Assembly: GCA_002049945.1 (NCBI GenBank)
Contig: MVCT01000056.1
Span: 1-7,257 of the forward strand
Source: Candidatus Cloacimonas sp. 4484_140
GTDB lineage: Bacteria; Cloacimonadota; Cloacimonadia; JGIOTU-2
DNA: 7,257 nucleotides
Reading direction: 5' to 3'
Shown here: one piece after another, positions 1-6,398 of the stretch
How positions within the stretch are numbered: the first letter of the stretch is position 1
How the letters are laid out: each line of letters starts with the position of its first letter
Notes under the pieces: model-generated
What the model was told of the DNA's origin: nothing
The model's database searches: none
Seen by the model: the letters and a program-made list of their open reading frames with translations, nothing else
Translations under genes and position numbers: made by a program

Positions 1-432
1 AATGTCAATCTGAATTACATCAAACTCGATGGCAATGTCGGATGTATGGTAAATGGCGCCGGTCTTGCAATGTCCACAATGGATATCATCAAGATCAAAG
101 GCGGTGAGCCCGCAAATTTTCTCGATGTAGGTGGTGATGCTTCTGCAGAGACCGTTGCCAAAGGTTTTGAGATCATTATGAGGGACAAGAATGTAAAAGC
201 GATCTTCGTGAATATTTTTGGTGGGATCGTTCGCTGCGACCGTATTGCAAACGGCATCATTGATGCTGCAAAGGAGATAAATGTTGAGGTTCCGGTCATA
301 GTACGATTGGATGGAACCAACGCAAAAATCGCAGCAGAAATTCTACAAAAAGCACACATTCCAAATATCATTACTGCCGGCAGTCTCGCTGATGGAGCTC
401 AAAAAGCAGTTAATGCAGCAAGGGGAGTGTGA
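1..432 (+). CDS. sucC: Succinyl-CoA synthetase beta subunit, 3' part (5'-truncated by window edge)
   Basis: The frame is open from base 1 and ends at TGA 430-432, giving the last 143 residues of a protein usually about 385-390 residues long. The visible part is the C-terminal CoA-ligase domain: the CMVNGAGLAM segment, then GGEPANFLDVGG and VNIFGGIVRCD, all hallmarks of ADP/GDP-forming SucC. The subunit binds nucleotide and succinate and pairs with SucD to interconvert succinyl-CoA and succinate with substrate-level phosphorylation in the cytoplasm. The N-terminal ATP-grasp domain lies upstream of the window, so ATP versus GTP preference cannot be judged. The sucD start codon lies 2 nt after the stop, so the pair is co-translated. 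Identity is near certain; only the 5' end is unseen. Confidence 0.96.
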   Translation, partial: NVNLNYIKLDGNVGCMVNGAGLAMSTMDIIKIKGGEPANFLDVGGDASAETVAKGFEIIMRDKNVKAIFVNIFGGIVRCDRIANGIIDAAKEINVEVPVIVRLDGTNAKIAAEILQKAHIPNIITAGSLADGAQKAVNAARGV

Positions 433-434
433 AC

Positions 435-1304
435 ATGGGAATATTGGTTAATAAAGATTCAAAAGTAATCGTACAGGGTTTTACCGGCAAAGAAGCCACC
501 TTCCACGCAGAACAGTGCATAGAGTACGGAACTAATATCGTTGGTGGCGTGACTCCGGGCAAGGGTGGACAAATCCATCTTGATCGACCCGTTTTCAGTA
601 CAGTCAAAGATGCAATTAAACATACAGGAGCCGATACTTCCCTTATACTTGTTCCCCCATCATTCGCTGCCGATGCAATAATGGAAGCTGCTGACGGTGG
701 CATCAAAGTCATAGTCTGCATTTCCGAGGGTATTCCCACTCAGGATGTCATGTATGCAAAAATGTATGTGGCAAAAAAAGGTGCGGTGCTGATCGGACCA
801 AACTGTCCGGGAATCATCACAGCAGAAGAAGCGAAAATCGGCATTATGCCGGGAAGTATTTTCAAGAAAGGAAATGTGGGAGTCATCTCAAAATCCGGAA
901 CTCTTACATACGAAGCAGCTAATCAGGTCGTAAACGCAGGACTGGGAATTACTACTGCCATTGGCATCGGCGGTGATCCGATTATTGGCTCGACATTTAT
1001 AGATTTACTGAAACTTTTCGAAGAAGACCCAGAAACTCATGCAGTTGTTATGATCGGTGAGATCGGCGGTGACCTGGAAATCCAGGCAGCTCATTATATA
1101 AAAGAAAATATGACAAAACCTGTTGTTGCCTTCATTGCAGGACAGACTGCTCCCAAAGGAAAGCGAATGGGACATGCAGGCGCTATCATTGCAGGCAGCA
1201 AGGGAACGGCTCAGGAAAAGATGTTCGCATTGGAACAGGCAGGTGTGCGTGTATGCAAATCCCCTGCAGATGTGGGACAAGCAACCATAGAAGTTTTATC
1301 ATAA
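435..1304 (+). CDS. sucD: Succinyl-CoA synthetase alpha subunit
   Basis: A complete 289-residue protein, the usual family length. It begins with the Rossmann-type CoA-binding domain (VIVQGFTGKEATFHAEQ, residues 11-27), carries the GPNCPG segment at 121-126, and has the phosphohistidine loop RMGHAGAIIAG with the catalytic His at about 247. This subunit is phosphorylated during succinyl-CoA/succinate interconversion. I chose ATG 435 because AGGGGAG (421-427) lies 7 nt upstream and the protein then starts MGILVNKDSKVIVQG, as family members do. An in-frame GTG at 429 would sit almost on the ribosome-binding site and is unlikely. The gene follows sucC directly and precedes a 181-nt repeat-bearing gap before the fumarase genes. 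Next to korDABC it completes the 2-oxoglutarate to succinate conversion, or the reverse in a reductive cycle. Confidence 0.97.
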   Translation: MGILVNKDSKVIVQGFTGKEATFHAEQCIEYGTNIVGGVTPGKGGQIHLDRPVFSTVKDAIKHTGADTSLILVPPSFAADAIMEAADGGIKVIVCISEGIPTQDVMYAKMYVAKKGAVLIGPNCPGIITAEEAKIGIMPGSIFKKGNVGVISKSGTLTYEAANQVVNAGLGITTAIGIGGDPIIGSTFIDLLKLFEEDPETHAVVMIGEIGGDLEIQAAHYIKENMTKPVVAFIAGQTAPKGKRMGHAGAIIAGSKGTAQEKMFALEQAGVRVCKSPADVGQATIEVLS

Positions 1305-1318
1305 AATATCATATTATG

Positions 1319-1465
1319 AACCACGACATACACAAAAAACTCGAAATGTTATTTTGAATGAAAATTCAACTTATGAAACAAGTTAAAAGCGATACTAACA
1401 AAACTGAGTTTTTAAAAATATTTTACTTAAACATTATTTTTATGGTTTTCGGGCTTTTCGTGGTT
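1319..1465. repeat. Degenerate inverted-repeat element in the sucD-fumA gap
   Basis: The 181-nt gap between sucD and the fumarase genes opens and closes with an exact 8-bp inverted repeat: AACCACGA at 1319-1326 and TCGTGGTT at 1458-1465. Extended inward to 22 positions, the arms still match at 16 by eye. The left arm (accacga...aaactcgaaa) and right arm (ttttcggg...ttcgtggtt) look like worn copies of a short CACGAAA-type unit. The interior is AT-rich and contains a small perfect hairpin (TTGAAT, GAAA loop, ATTCAA; 1354-1369). No recognisable gene remnant, terminator or convincing promoter is visible. By analogy with the two better-preserved elements downstream I infer a decayed intergenic repeat, with less confidence. 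Confidence 0.45.
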
Positions 1466-1474
1466 AAAATTATT

Positions 1475-1480
1475 GAGGAG
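1475..1480 (+). promoter_or_regulatory. Ribosome-binding site deciding the GTG start of fumarase alpha
   Basis: GAGGAG lies 5 nt upstream of GTG 1486. No ATG in that frame lies near it, so this site supports the GTG start. It sits just outside the right arm of the repeat element, so translation of the fumarase pair does not depend on the repeat itself. Confidence 0.7.
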
Positions 1481-1485
1481 CTTTC

Positions 1486-2331
1486 GTGAGAGAAATCAAT
1501 GTAAAAGAAATTATCCATATAGTCAGAAAACTGTGTATCGATGCCAATTATTACATTGGCGAAGACGTCCTGAACAAGATCAAGGAATTCTACGAGAAAG
1601 AAGAATCTCCAACTGCAAAGGAAGTGCTTTCCATCTTATTGGAAAACTATGAACTTGCTGCGAATGAGAAAATGCCGTCATGCCAGGATACAGGTGTGGC
1701 TGTCGTTTTTATTGAACTAGGACAGGATGTTCATCTTGTTGGAGGGGACTTCTATGAGGCAATCAATGAAGGTGTCCGCCAGGGTTACAAAGACGGCTAT
1801 CTCAGAAAATCCATTGTCAACGATCCGATCATTGACCGTGTGAACACAAAAGATAATACGCCGGCTCTCATTTATACTGATATTGTACCCGGCGAAAAGA
1901 TCAGGATCACTGTCGCACCAAAAGGCGGCGGCTCGGAAAACATGAGCGAAGTGAAAATGATGAAAGCTGCCGACGGCATCGAAGGAGTGGTTGATTTTGT
2001 AGTTGACCGCGTAAGCCGTTCCGGTGGAAATCCCTGTCCCCCAATCGTTGTTGGTGTGGGTCTTGGTGGTAACTTCGAGCAAAGTGCGCTTCTTGCAAAA
2101 AAAGCTCTGCTTCGTCCTCTTAATGAATCTCATCATGAAGAAAAATGGGCAAAGGTAGAAAAAAAAATCCTGGAAAAAGTAAACAAGCTTGGAATCGGTC
2201 CCCAGGGATTTGGCGGAAGAACAACTGCCCTTGGCGTGTCCATCATGTATAAACCTTGCCATATTGCATCAATGCCCGTTGCAGTGAATATTCAATGTCA
2301 TGCTGCACGGCATAAAAGTGCAGTTATTTAG
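1486..2331 (+). CDS. fumA: Fumarate hydratase class I, alpha (N-terminal) subunit
   Basis: A 281-residue protein matching the alpha subunit of heterodimeric class I hydro-lyases, which reversibly hydrate fumarate to malate with an oxygen-labile [4Fe-4S] cluster. Three family cysteines are visible: C66 in MPSCQDTG, C184 in GGNPCPP and C271 in NIQCHAARH. Their spacing resembles the three cluster ligands of single-chain fumarases such as E. coli FumA. The KGGGSENMS motif (146-154) and GPQGFGGRTTALGV (238-251) are also typical. The start is GTG with a good GAGGAG site. The beta subunit follows 12 nt downstream. The closest alternative is L-tartrate dehydratase (TtdA), same fold; the sucCD and kor neighbours favour fumarase. 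The symbol denotes the subunit, not the E. coli FumA isoenzyme. Confidence 0.93.
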   Translation: MREINVKEIIHIVRKLCIDANYYIGEDVLNKIKEFYEKEESPTAKEVLSILLENYELAANEKMPSCQDTGVAVVFIELGQDVHLVGGDFYEAINEGVRQGYKDGYLRKSIVNDPIIDRVNTKDNTPALIYTDIVPGEKIRITVAPKGGGSENMSEVKMMKAADGIEGVVDFVVDRVSRSGGNPCPPIVVGVGLGGNFEQSALLAKKALLRPLNESHHEEKWAKVEKKILEKVNKLGIGPQGFGGRTTALGVSIMYKPCHIASMPVAVNIQCHAARHKSAVI

Positions 2332-2343
2332 GAAGGAGCTCAC

Positions 2344-2904
2344 ATGCCACAAACAATACGATTAACAACTCCTTTTACTGATGAAGATGTTTCCAAGCTT
2401 CATATTGGCGATAAAGTGCTCATCAGCGGAACAATCTATACAGGACGCGATGCAGCGCACAAACGCCTGGTCGAGCTTGTCAAAGCAGGAAAAGACCTTC
2501 CCTTTGATATTAAAGGACAGATAATATATTATGTCGGTCCGGCTCCGGCTCCTCCGGGAAAACCAATTGGCTCTGCAGGTCCTACCACAAGTTACAGAAT
2601 GGACCCCTATGCACCAGCGCTCATGGATGTCGGCTTGAAAGGCATGATCGGCAAAGGACCCCGCAATCAGGAAGTTATTGATTCAATGAAAAAGAATAAA
2701 GCAGTATATCTCGCTGCAATTGGCGGAGCTGCAGTAGTTGTTGCCAAATCAATAAAAGAAGCAAAAGTAATTGCTTATGACGATCTTGGCACAGAAGCAA
2801 TTCGTGAACTCAAAGTTGAGGATTTTCCATGCATAGTTGCAAATGATATATATGGAAATGATATATATAAAGAAGGTATAAAAGAGTATAAAATTGAAAC
2901 TTGA
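2344..2904 (+). CDS. fumB: Fumarate hydratase class I, beta (C-terminal) subunit
   Basis: A 186-residue protein corresponding to the C-terminal domain of class I fumarases, which forms the active site with the alpha subunit. Typical motifs are SGTIYTGRDAAHKRL (28-42), YYVGPAPAPPGKPIGSAGPTTS (62-83) and RMD (85-87), then GLKGMIGKG (97-105) and a GGAA turn (127-130). AAGGAG (2333-2338) lies 5 nt before the ATG. Only 12 nt separate it from the alpha gene, so expression is coupled. The extreme C-terminus is odd: residues 184-186 and the TGA stop are read from heptamer units of the repeat element beginning near 2893, so the native end of the gene was probably rewritten by that element. The core fold should be unaffected. 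TtdB is the alternative identity, disfavoured by context. Confidence 0.93.
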   Translation: MPQTIRLTTPFTDEDVSKLHIGDKVLISGTIYTGRDAAHKRLVELVKAGKDLPFDIKGQIIYYVGPAPAPPGKPIGSAGPTTSYRMDPYAPALMDVGLKGMIGKGPRNQEVIDSMKKNKAVYLAAIGGAAVVVAKSIKEAKVIAYDDLGTEAIRELKVEDFPCIVANDIYGNDIYKEGIKEYKIET

Positions 2905-3073
2905 AATTCGAAACTCGAAATTGGATGAAATAAATATAATATGAAAGAAATTTTTGAATTGGATGTTTACAGATTAAATGAAAAACACTAATTTTACAAT
3001 GAAAATATACTGCAAGTTTCGAATATCAAATTTCAAGTTTCAAATTTCAAATTTCAAATTTCAAGTCTCAAAT
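2893..3073. repeat. Heptamer-armed inverted-repeat element between fumB and korD
   Basis: The 183-nt gap is almost wholly an inverted-repeat element. The left arm (2893-2920) is four 7-nt units: ATTGAAA, CTTGAAA, TTCGAAA, CTCGAAA. The right arm (3011-3073) is nine 7-nt units, mostly TTCAAAT or TTCAAGT, with TGCAAGT, TTCGAAT and ATCAAAT at its start and CTCAAAT at its end. The arms are largely complementary and, being periodic, can pair in several registers. The roughly 90-nt interior contains a short reading frame resembling a four-helix-bundle protein N-terminus (2941-2991). The left arm overlaps the end of fumB; the right arm stops 2 nt before the korD ribosome-binding site. There is no T-run terminator. 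I infer a miniature derivative of an IVP-type element. Confidence 0.75.
2941..2991 (+). pseudogene. Remnant of a four-helix-bundle (S23/IVP-type) protein gene
   Basis: A 16-codon frame, MKEIFELDVYRLNEKH then TAA, sits centrally in the heptamer-armed element. The pattern IFELDVYRLxEK resembles the N-terminus of bacterial four-helix-bundle proteins of the 23S rRNA intervening-sequence family, which typically begin with a short leader followed by something like L-x-V-Y-x-L-A-E-x-L. The remaining roughly 100 residues are absent, and no good ribosome-binding site precedes the ATG, so it is read as a deletion remnant. The match is from memory over about 12 residues and could be chance. A second remnant in the other repeat element raises my confidence. 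Confidence 0.5.
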
Positions 3074-3075
3074 CC

Positions 3076-3081
3076 AAGGAG
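3076..3081 (+). promoter_or_regulatory. Ribosome-binding site of korD, abutting the repeat element
   Basis: AAGGAG lies 6 nt before ATG 3088 and 2 nt after the last heptamer of the repeat. If the repeat RNA folds into a hairpin, this site would be at its 3' foot, so folding or cleavage there could affect korD translation. Confidence 0.7.
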
Positions 3082-3087
3082 TTTTTA

Positions 3088-3351
3088 ATGAGATTTTGGG
3101 AAAAACCATTTGGGAAAGAAAAACCCAAAACAATATGCGGAGAGATCCATATCATCAATGACAGATGTAAGGGATGCTCCTTCTGTATCGAGTACTGTCC
3201 AAGAAATGTACTTGAAGTTTCCAAGGATTTTAACAAGAAGGGATATCATCCTCCCATTGTAGTAAAACCGGACATGTGTACTTTTTGTGGCTTATGTGAA
3301 ATGATCTGTCCTGATTTTGCAATATTTGTAATTGAGAAGGAGGATGAGTAG
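3088..3351 (+). CDS. korD: 2-oxoglutarate:ferredoxin oxidoreductase delta subunit (2[4Fe-4S] ferredoxin)
   Basis: An 87-residue ferredoxin-like protein with two complete cluster motifs: C27-x2-C30-x2-C33-x3-C37-P and C64-x2-C67-x2-C70-x3-C74-P. This is the classic dicluster fold in which each motif donates its last cysteine to the other cluster. In four-subunit 2-oxoacid oxidoreductases this subunit carries electrons from the TPP site toward external ferredoxin. Position confirms the role: its TAG stop shares a base with the GTG start of korA. The basic N-terminus (residues 1-14) precedes the fold and resembles other delta subunits. Identity as an oxidoreductase subunit rests mainly on the adjacent korABC genes; alone it could only be called a ferredoxin. 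Confidence 0.92.
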   Translation: MRFWEKPFGKEKPKTICGEIHIINDRCKGCSFCIEYCPRNVLEVSKDFNKKGYHPPIVVKPDMCTFCGLCEMICPDFAIFVIEKEDE

Positions 3352-4508
3352 TGTTTAAAAAATCACGATTAATAGGTGAATATTTCATGCAGGGCGATAT
3401 CGCTTGTGCAGAAGGTGCACTGGCTGCCGGCTGCCGTTTCTTTGGCGGCTACCCCATCACTCCAGCATCGGAAATTGCTGAACGTATGGCAATGAGACTC
3501 CCGCTTCTTCGAGGAGTATTTATACAGTATGAAGATGAGATCGCTTCCATAGCAGGCATACTCGGTGCTTCATGGGCTGGTGCAAAATCTATGACTGCAA
3601 CATCCGGACCGGGCATCTCGCTTATGACCGAGAATATCGGTCTTGGTATGATGATGGAAGCTCCATGCGTTGTAGTGAATGTTCAGAGGGGCTCGCCTTC
3701 TACCGGGCTTCCAACCTCCTGGGGACAATCCGATATGATGCAGGCACGCTGGGGTTCGCATGGTGACTATGGAAGTATCTCTCTTGTACCAAATTCCCCA
3801 CAGGAATTCTTTGATCTTACTATAACTGCATTCAATTTTTCAGAGAAATATAGATTGCCTGTATTTATTATGGCAGATGCACTTGTCGGGCACATGACCG
3901 AAAAAGTTGTCATTCCTCCAGTTGAAGAACTTGAGATCATAGACAGAAAATATACAAATAAAAAACCGGAAGATTATCTCCCTTACGATTACGGGAAAAA
4001 TCTCATTCCCGATTTCGCAAAAGCTGGTGATGGATACCGCTATCACACAACCGGTCTTACGCATGACAAGCGCGGATATCCTAACATGACCTTTGAATGC
4101 CAGAACGAGCTCGTACCCCGTCTTGTGAACAAGATCAAAAATCATGTTGATGATATTTCTCTAACTGAAGAGTATGACATCGAAGGTGCAGATGTGATAG
4201 TCATTTCCTATGGAATTACATCTCGCACCATACTTCCTGCGATTACCATGGCAAAGAAAAAGGGAATAAAAATCGGTTATTTACGTTTGAAAACAGTATG
4301 GCCCTTCCCGGAAGAAAAAATCCGTAAACTCTCTAAAAAAGTTGCAGGTTTTGTAGTTCCGGAAATGAATCTCGGGCAGATATCACTTGAAGTGGAACGA
4401 TGTGCACATAACGATTCTATTGTCAAACTCGTTCCCCATCCCGGCGGAGGCATACATAAATTTGAAGACGTGCTGCACGCAATTGAAGAGGTCGCATATG
4501 GCAAATAA
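3351..4508 (+). CDS. korA: 2-oxoglutarate:ferredoxin oxidoreductase alpha subunit
   Basis: A 385-residue protein of the 2-oxoacid:acceptor oxidoreductase alpha family. After a short leader it has the substrate-site segment GYPITPASEIAERM (33-46), the conserved acidic YEDEIASIAG (60-69), ATSGPG (83-88), VQRGSPSTGLPT (111-122) and GQSD (125-128). A C-terminal transketolase-like domain follows. It contributes the pyrimidine-side part of the TPP active site, with KorB supplying the diphosphate side. The complex reversibly converts 2-oxoglutarate, CoA and oxidised ferredoxin to succinyl-CoA, CO2 and reduced ferredoxin. GTG 3351 is chosen because AAGGAGG (3337-3343) lies 7 nt upstream; the frame overlaps korD by one base. 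Branched-chain (Vor) or pyruvate substrates are possible for this family, but sucCD and fumarase nearby favour 2-oxoglutarate. Confidence 0.93.
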   Translation: MFKKSRLIGEYFMQGDIACAEGALAAGCRFFGGYPITPASEIAERMAMRLPLLRGVFIQYEDEIASIAGILGASWAGAKSMTATSGPGISLMTENIGLGMMMEAPCVVVNVQRGSPSTGLPTSWGQSDMMQARWGSHGDYGSISLVPNSPQEFFDLTITAFNFSEKYRLPVFIMADALVGHMTEKVVIPPVEELEIIDRKYTNKKPEDYLPYDYGKNLIPDFAKAGDGYRYHTTGLTHDKRGYPNMTFECQNELVPRLVNKIKNHVDDISLTEEYDIEGADVIVISYGITSRTILPAITMAKKKGIKIGYLRLKTVWPFPEEKIRKLSKKVAGFVVPEMNLGQISLEVERCAHNDSIVKLVPHPGGGIHKFEDVLHAIEEVAYGK

Positions 4509-5451
4509 TACAGCTCAATTACAAGAAAAATCCCATCCAATGGAAGATCTTCTGAGGATGGATAGAATGCCTCATATCTGGTGTTCCGGATGCGGGCTTG
4601 GTTCTGCGGTGACAGCCTTTGTGGAAGGTTTGAAAAAAGCAGGTGTATCTTATGATAAAACTGCAATAGTCTCAGGCATCGGCTGTACAGGTCGAGTTGC
4701 CGGCTATCTGCGCCTTGATTCTTATCATACCACCCACGGAAGAGCGATACCCTTTGCAACCGGACTAAAACTCGCAAATCGCGATCTAACGGTGGTTGTA
4801 TTTTCAGGTGATGGTGACCTTTTTGCAATCGGTGGAAACCATCTCATCCATGCAGCGAGAAGGAATGTGGATATTAATGTGATCTGCGTGAATAATTTTA
4901 TTTACGGAATGACAGGCGGTCAAAATGCACCGACCACTCCGCTTGGAGCATACAGTTCTACTGCCCCCTTCGGTAACTATGAGATGCCCTTCAATCTGGT
5001 TGGACTTGCAGCAGCATCCGGTGCGAGTTACGTGGCACGTTGGACCACAATGCATGCCCGTCGTTTGACAGATTCCATTGCAACTGCTGCTAACAAAAAG
5101 GGATTCTGTTTTATCGAGATCGTTTCTCCCTGCCCAACAGTTTTTGCAAGAAAGAATAAGGGCGGAACCGGGCTAGATATGCTCAAAGAATTCCAAACTC
5201 GTGCCATTATAGATCATGATGCCGATCCGACTACGATTCCTCTAAATATGGATAATGAGATTGTATGCGGTGAGTTTGTGAACGATGACAGACCTACTTT
5301 CTGGGAAAATGTGCAAGCCGGTATTAAAGCTCGGCTAGAAAAATTTGCGAACTGGGAAGAGATGCAAAGCAATTCCAGAAAAATTTCTCACAAAAAAGAT
5401 CGAAAATATACATCAAGTAGAGATTCGTCGATTATGAGGAGAAATACATGA
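4498..5451 (+). CDS. korB: 2-oxoglutarate:ferredoxin oxidoreductase beta subunit (TPP-binding)
   Basis: A 317-residue TPP-binding subunit. It shows WCSGCG (28-33), the GIGCTGR segment (60-66), the thiamine diphosphate/Mg motif starting GDGD (104-107) and ending at VNN (131-133), then IYGMTGGQNAPTTP (135-148). ATG 4498 is preferred: GAAGAGG lies close upstream and the frame overlaps the end of korA by 11 nt. The frame stays open to an ATG at 4387, but that would bury about 120 nt in korA without family support. The C-terminal 27 residues (291-317) are unusually basic and serine-rich and look like an unstructured tail beyond the usual domain. The stop overlaps korC as ATGA. The family usually works as an alpha-beta-gamma-delta complex in the cytoplasm. 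Confidence 0.94.
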   Translation: MANNTAQLQEKSHPMEDLLRMDRMPHIWCSGCGLGSAVTAFVEGLKKAGVSYDKTAIVSGIGCTGRVAGYLRLDSYHTTHGRAIPFATGLKLANRDLTVVVFSGDGDLFAIGGNHLIHAARRNVDINVICVNNFIYGMTGGQNAPTTPLGAYSSTAPFGNYEMPFNLVGLAAASGASYVARWTTMHARRLTDSIATAANKKGFCFIEIVSPCPTVFARKNKGGTGLDMLKEFQTRAIIDHDADPTTIPLNMDNEIVCGEFVNDDRPTFWENVQAGIKARLEKFANWEEMQSNSRKISHKKDRKYTSSRDSSIMRRNT

Positions 5452-5987
5452 GTGAACTCAGAGTAAAAATTTCAGGATTCGGCGGACAGGGTATTATCCT
5501 CTCTTCCTTCATTATTGGAAAAGCAGCTTCAATATATGACCAGCAACACTCTTCTATGACCCAGGCATACGGACCAGAAGCACGTGGTGGCGCTTGTAGC
5601 TCGCAGGTGGTTATTTCATCCGATAATGTTGAATATCCACTCGTCGATACAGCCGATGTTCTCATTGCTATGTCTCAGGAAGGATATGATACTTTTCTAC
5701 CAATTTTAAAAAAAGGCGGCATCCTGTTATATGATACAGACCTTGTGGAAAAGTTACAATCCCACAAAAATTTTATTGCAAAAGGAATACCGGCAACGCG
5801 TCTCGCTGAGGAACTTGGCAAAAAGATCGTTGCAAACATTGTTATGCTGGGATTCGCCACAAAACAGGCAAAGATCGTTTCCCCCGAAGCAATGCAGGAA
5901 GCTATCGCAGATTCTGTACCCAGCAAATTCATTGACCTGAACATGAAAGCTTTTCAGGCAGGTTATGATTATAATGAGGAACAATAA
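5448..5987 (+). CDS. korC: 2-oxoglutarate:ferredoxin oxidoreductase gamma subunit
   Basis: A 179-residue gamma-type subunit. The N-terminus carries the glycine-rich GFGGQG motif (10-15), and QAYGPEARGG (39-48) is a strong family signature thought to contribute to CoA handling and subunit contacts. Length is normal for a separate gamma chain. GAGGAG (5436-5441) lies 6 nt upstream of the ATG, which overlaps the korB stop as ATGA; the korC stop overlaps the hdrC start as TAATG. Gene order delta-alpha-beta-gamma completes the four-subunit enzyme. I see no unusual residue. The only uncertainty is the 2-oxoacid substrate, which the family motifs do not settle and which is inferred from sucCD and fumarase. 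Confidence 0.93.
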   Translation: MSELRVKISGFGGQGIILSSFIIGKAASIYDQQHSSMTQAYGPEARGGACSSQVVISSDNVEYPLVDTADVLIAMSQEGYDTFLPILKKGGILLYDTDLVEKLQSHKNFIAKGIPATRLAEELGKKIVANIVMLGFATKQAKIVSPEAMQEAIADSVPSKFIDLNMKAFQAGYDYNEEQ

Positions 5988-6394
5988 TGAGTTTAAAGAT
6001 CACTCGCGAAAAAATAAAAAACTCTCTCGTTGATAAAATTGAAGAAATCTCAGGACAAAATGTTTTTGATTGCTATCAGTGTGGAATCTGCTCTTCCGGC
6101 TGCCCCGTCACAGATTACATGGACTACTCCCCTAACCAGGTCATGCGCCTTATTCAACTCGGTTCCGTAGATGAAATACTTAATTCAAGGACTATCTGGA
6201 TCTGTTCGACATGCCTGCAGTGCTCGACACGCTGTCCAAAAGGTATTGAAGTCGCAAAAGTTATGGAAGCACTTCGCACCATCAATCTTCGTCAGCGCGA
6301 GGGCACTCTTAAACCCGAAGATATAAAATCAAAAGACCTCAAAGACCTTCCCCCAATTGCATTGGTCAGTGCATTTCGTAAGTTAACAGGATAA
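5987..6394 (+). CDS. hdrC: Heterodisulfide reductase subunit C-like iron-sulfur protein
   Basis: A 135-residue soluble protein with two [4Fe-4S] motifs: C29-x2-C32-x2-C35-x3-C39-P (CYQCGICSSGCP) and C73-x2-C76-x2-C79-x3-C83-P (CSTCLQCSTRCP). This arrangement, with about 33 residues between clusters and a VDEILNS helix, is typical of HdrC and of related modules in thiol:fumarate reductase and succinate dehydrogenase type-E systems. HdrC passes electrons between HdrA or another partner and the disulfide-reducing HdrB. It is short compared with archaeal HdrC, but bacterial stand-alone forms are often this size. GAGGAA (5976-5981) precedes the ATG, which overlaps the korC stop by one base, so it is coupled to the oxidoreductase. 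The 153-nt gap before hdrB holds a repeat element. Confidence 0.88.
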   Translation: MSLKITREKIKNSLVDKIEEISGQNVFDCYQCGICSSGCPVTDYMDYSPNQVMRLIQLGSVDEILNSRTIWICSTCLQCSTRCPKGIEVAKVMEALRTINLRQREGTLKPEDIKSKDLKDLPPIALVSAFRKLTG

Positions 6395-6398
6395 ATTT

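Noticed and set aside
429..431. GTG as the sucD start
   Set aside because: It would sit almost directly on the AGGGGAG site; ATG 435 has proper spacing and matches the family N-terminus.
1354..1369. Perfect 6-bp hairpin with GAAA loop after sucD, as a terminator
   Set aside because: The stem is short and AT-rich with no following T-run, so it is unlikely to terminate transcription.
1358..1489. 43-codon frame with a hydrophobic stretch, ending on the fumA GTG as GTGA
   Set aside because: No ribosome-binding site precedes its ATG, part of its sequence (FGLFVVK) is the translated repeat arm, and the AT-rich content explains the apparent membrane segment. Kept only as a weak possibility.
2841..2868. 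Near-tandem aaatgatatatat repeat inside fumB, encoding NDIYGNDIY
   Set aside because: It falls in a coding segment where the family commonly has a similar GNDxY motif; similar residues with AT-rich codons account for it.
3011..3073. Tandem short repeats as a possible CRISPR array
   Set aside because: The units are 7 nt with no spacers, and no cas genes are present.
4387..4497. 5' extension of korB into korA
   Set aside because: The extra 37 codons lie wholly within korA and do not resemble the family; ATG 4498 fits a coupled start.
4277..4828. Long antisense open frame across the korA-korB junction
   Set aside because: It opposes two well-supported genes, its translation resembles no family I know, and it is best explained as a codon-bias shadow.
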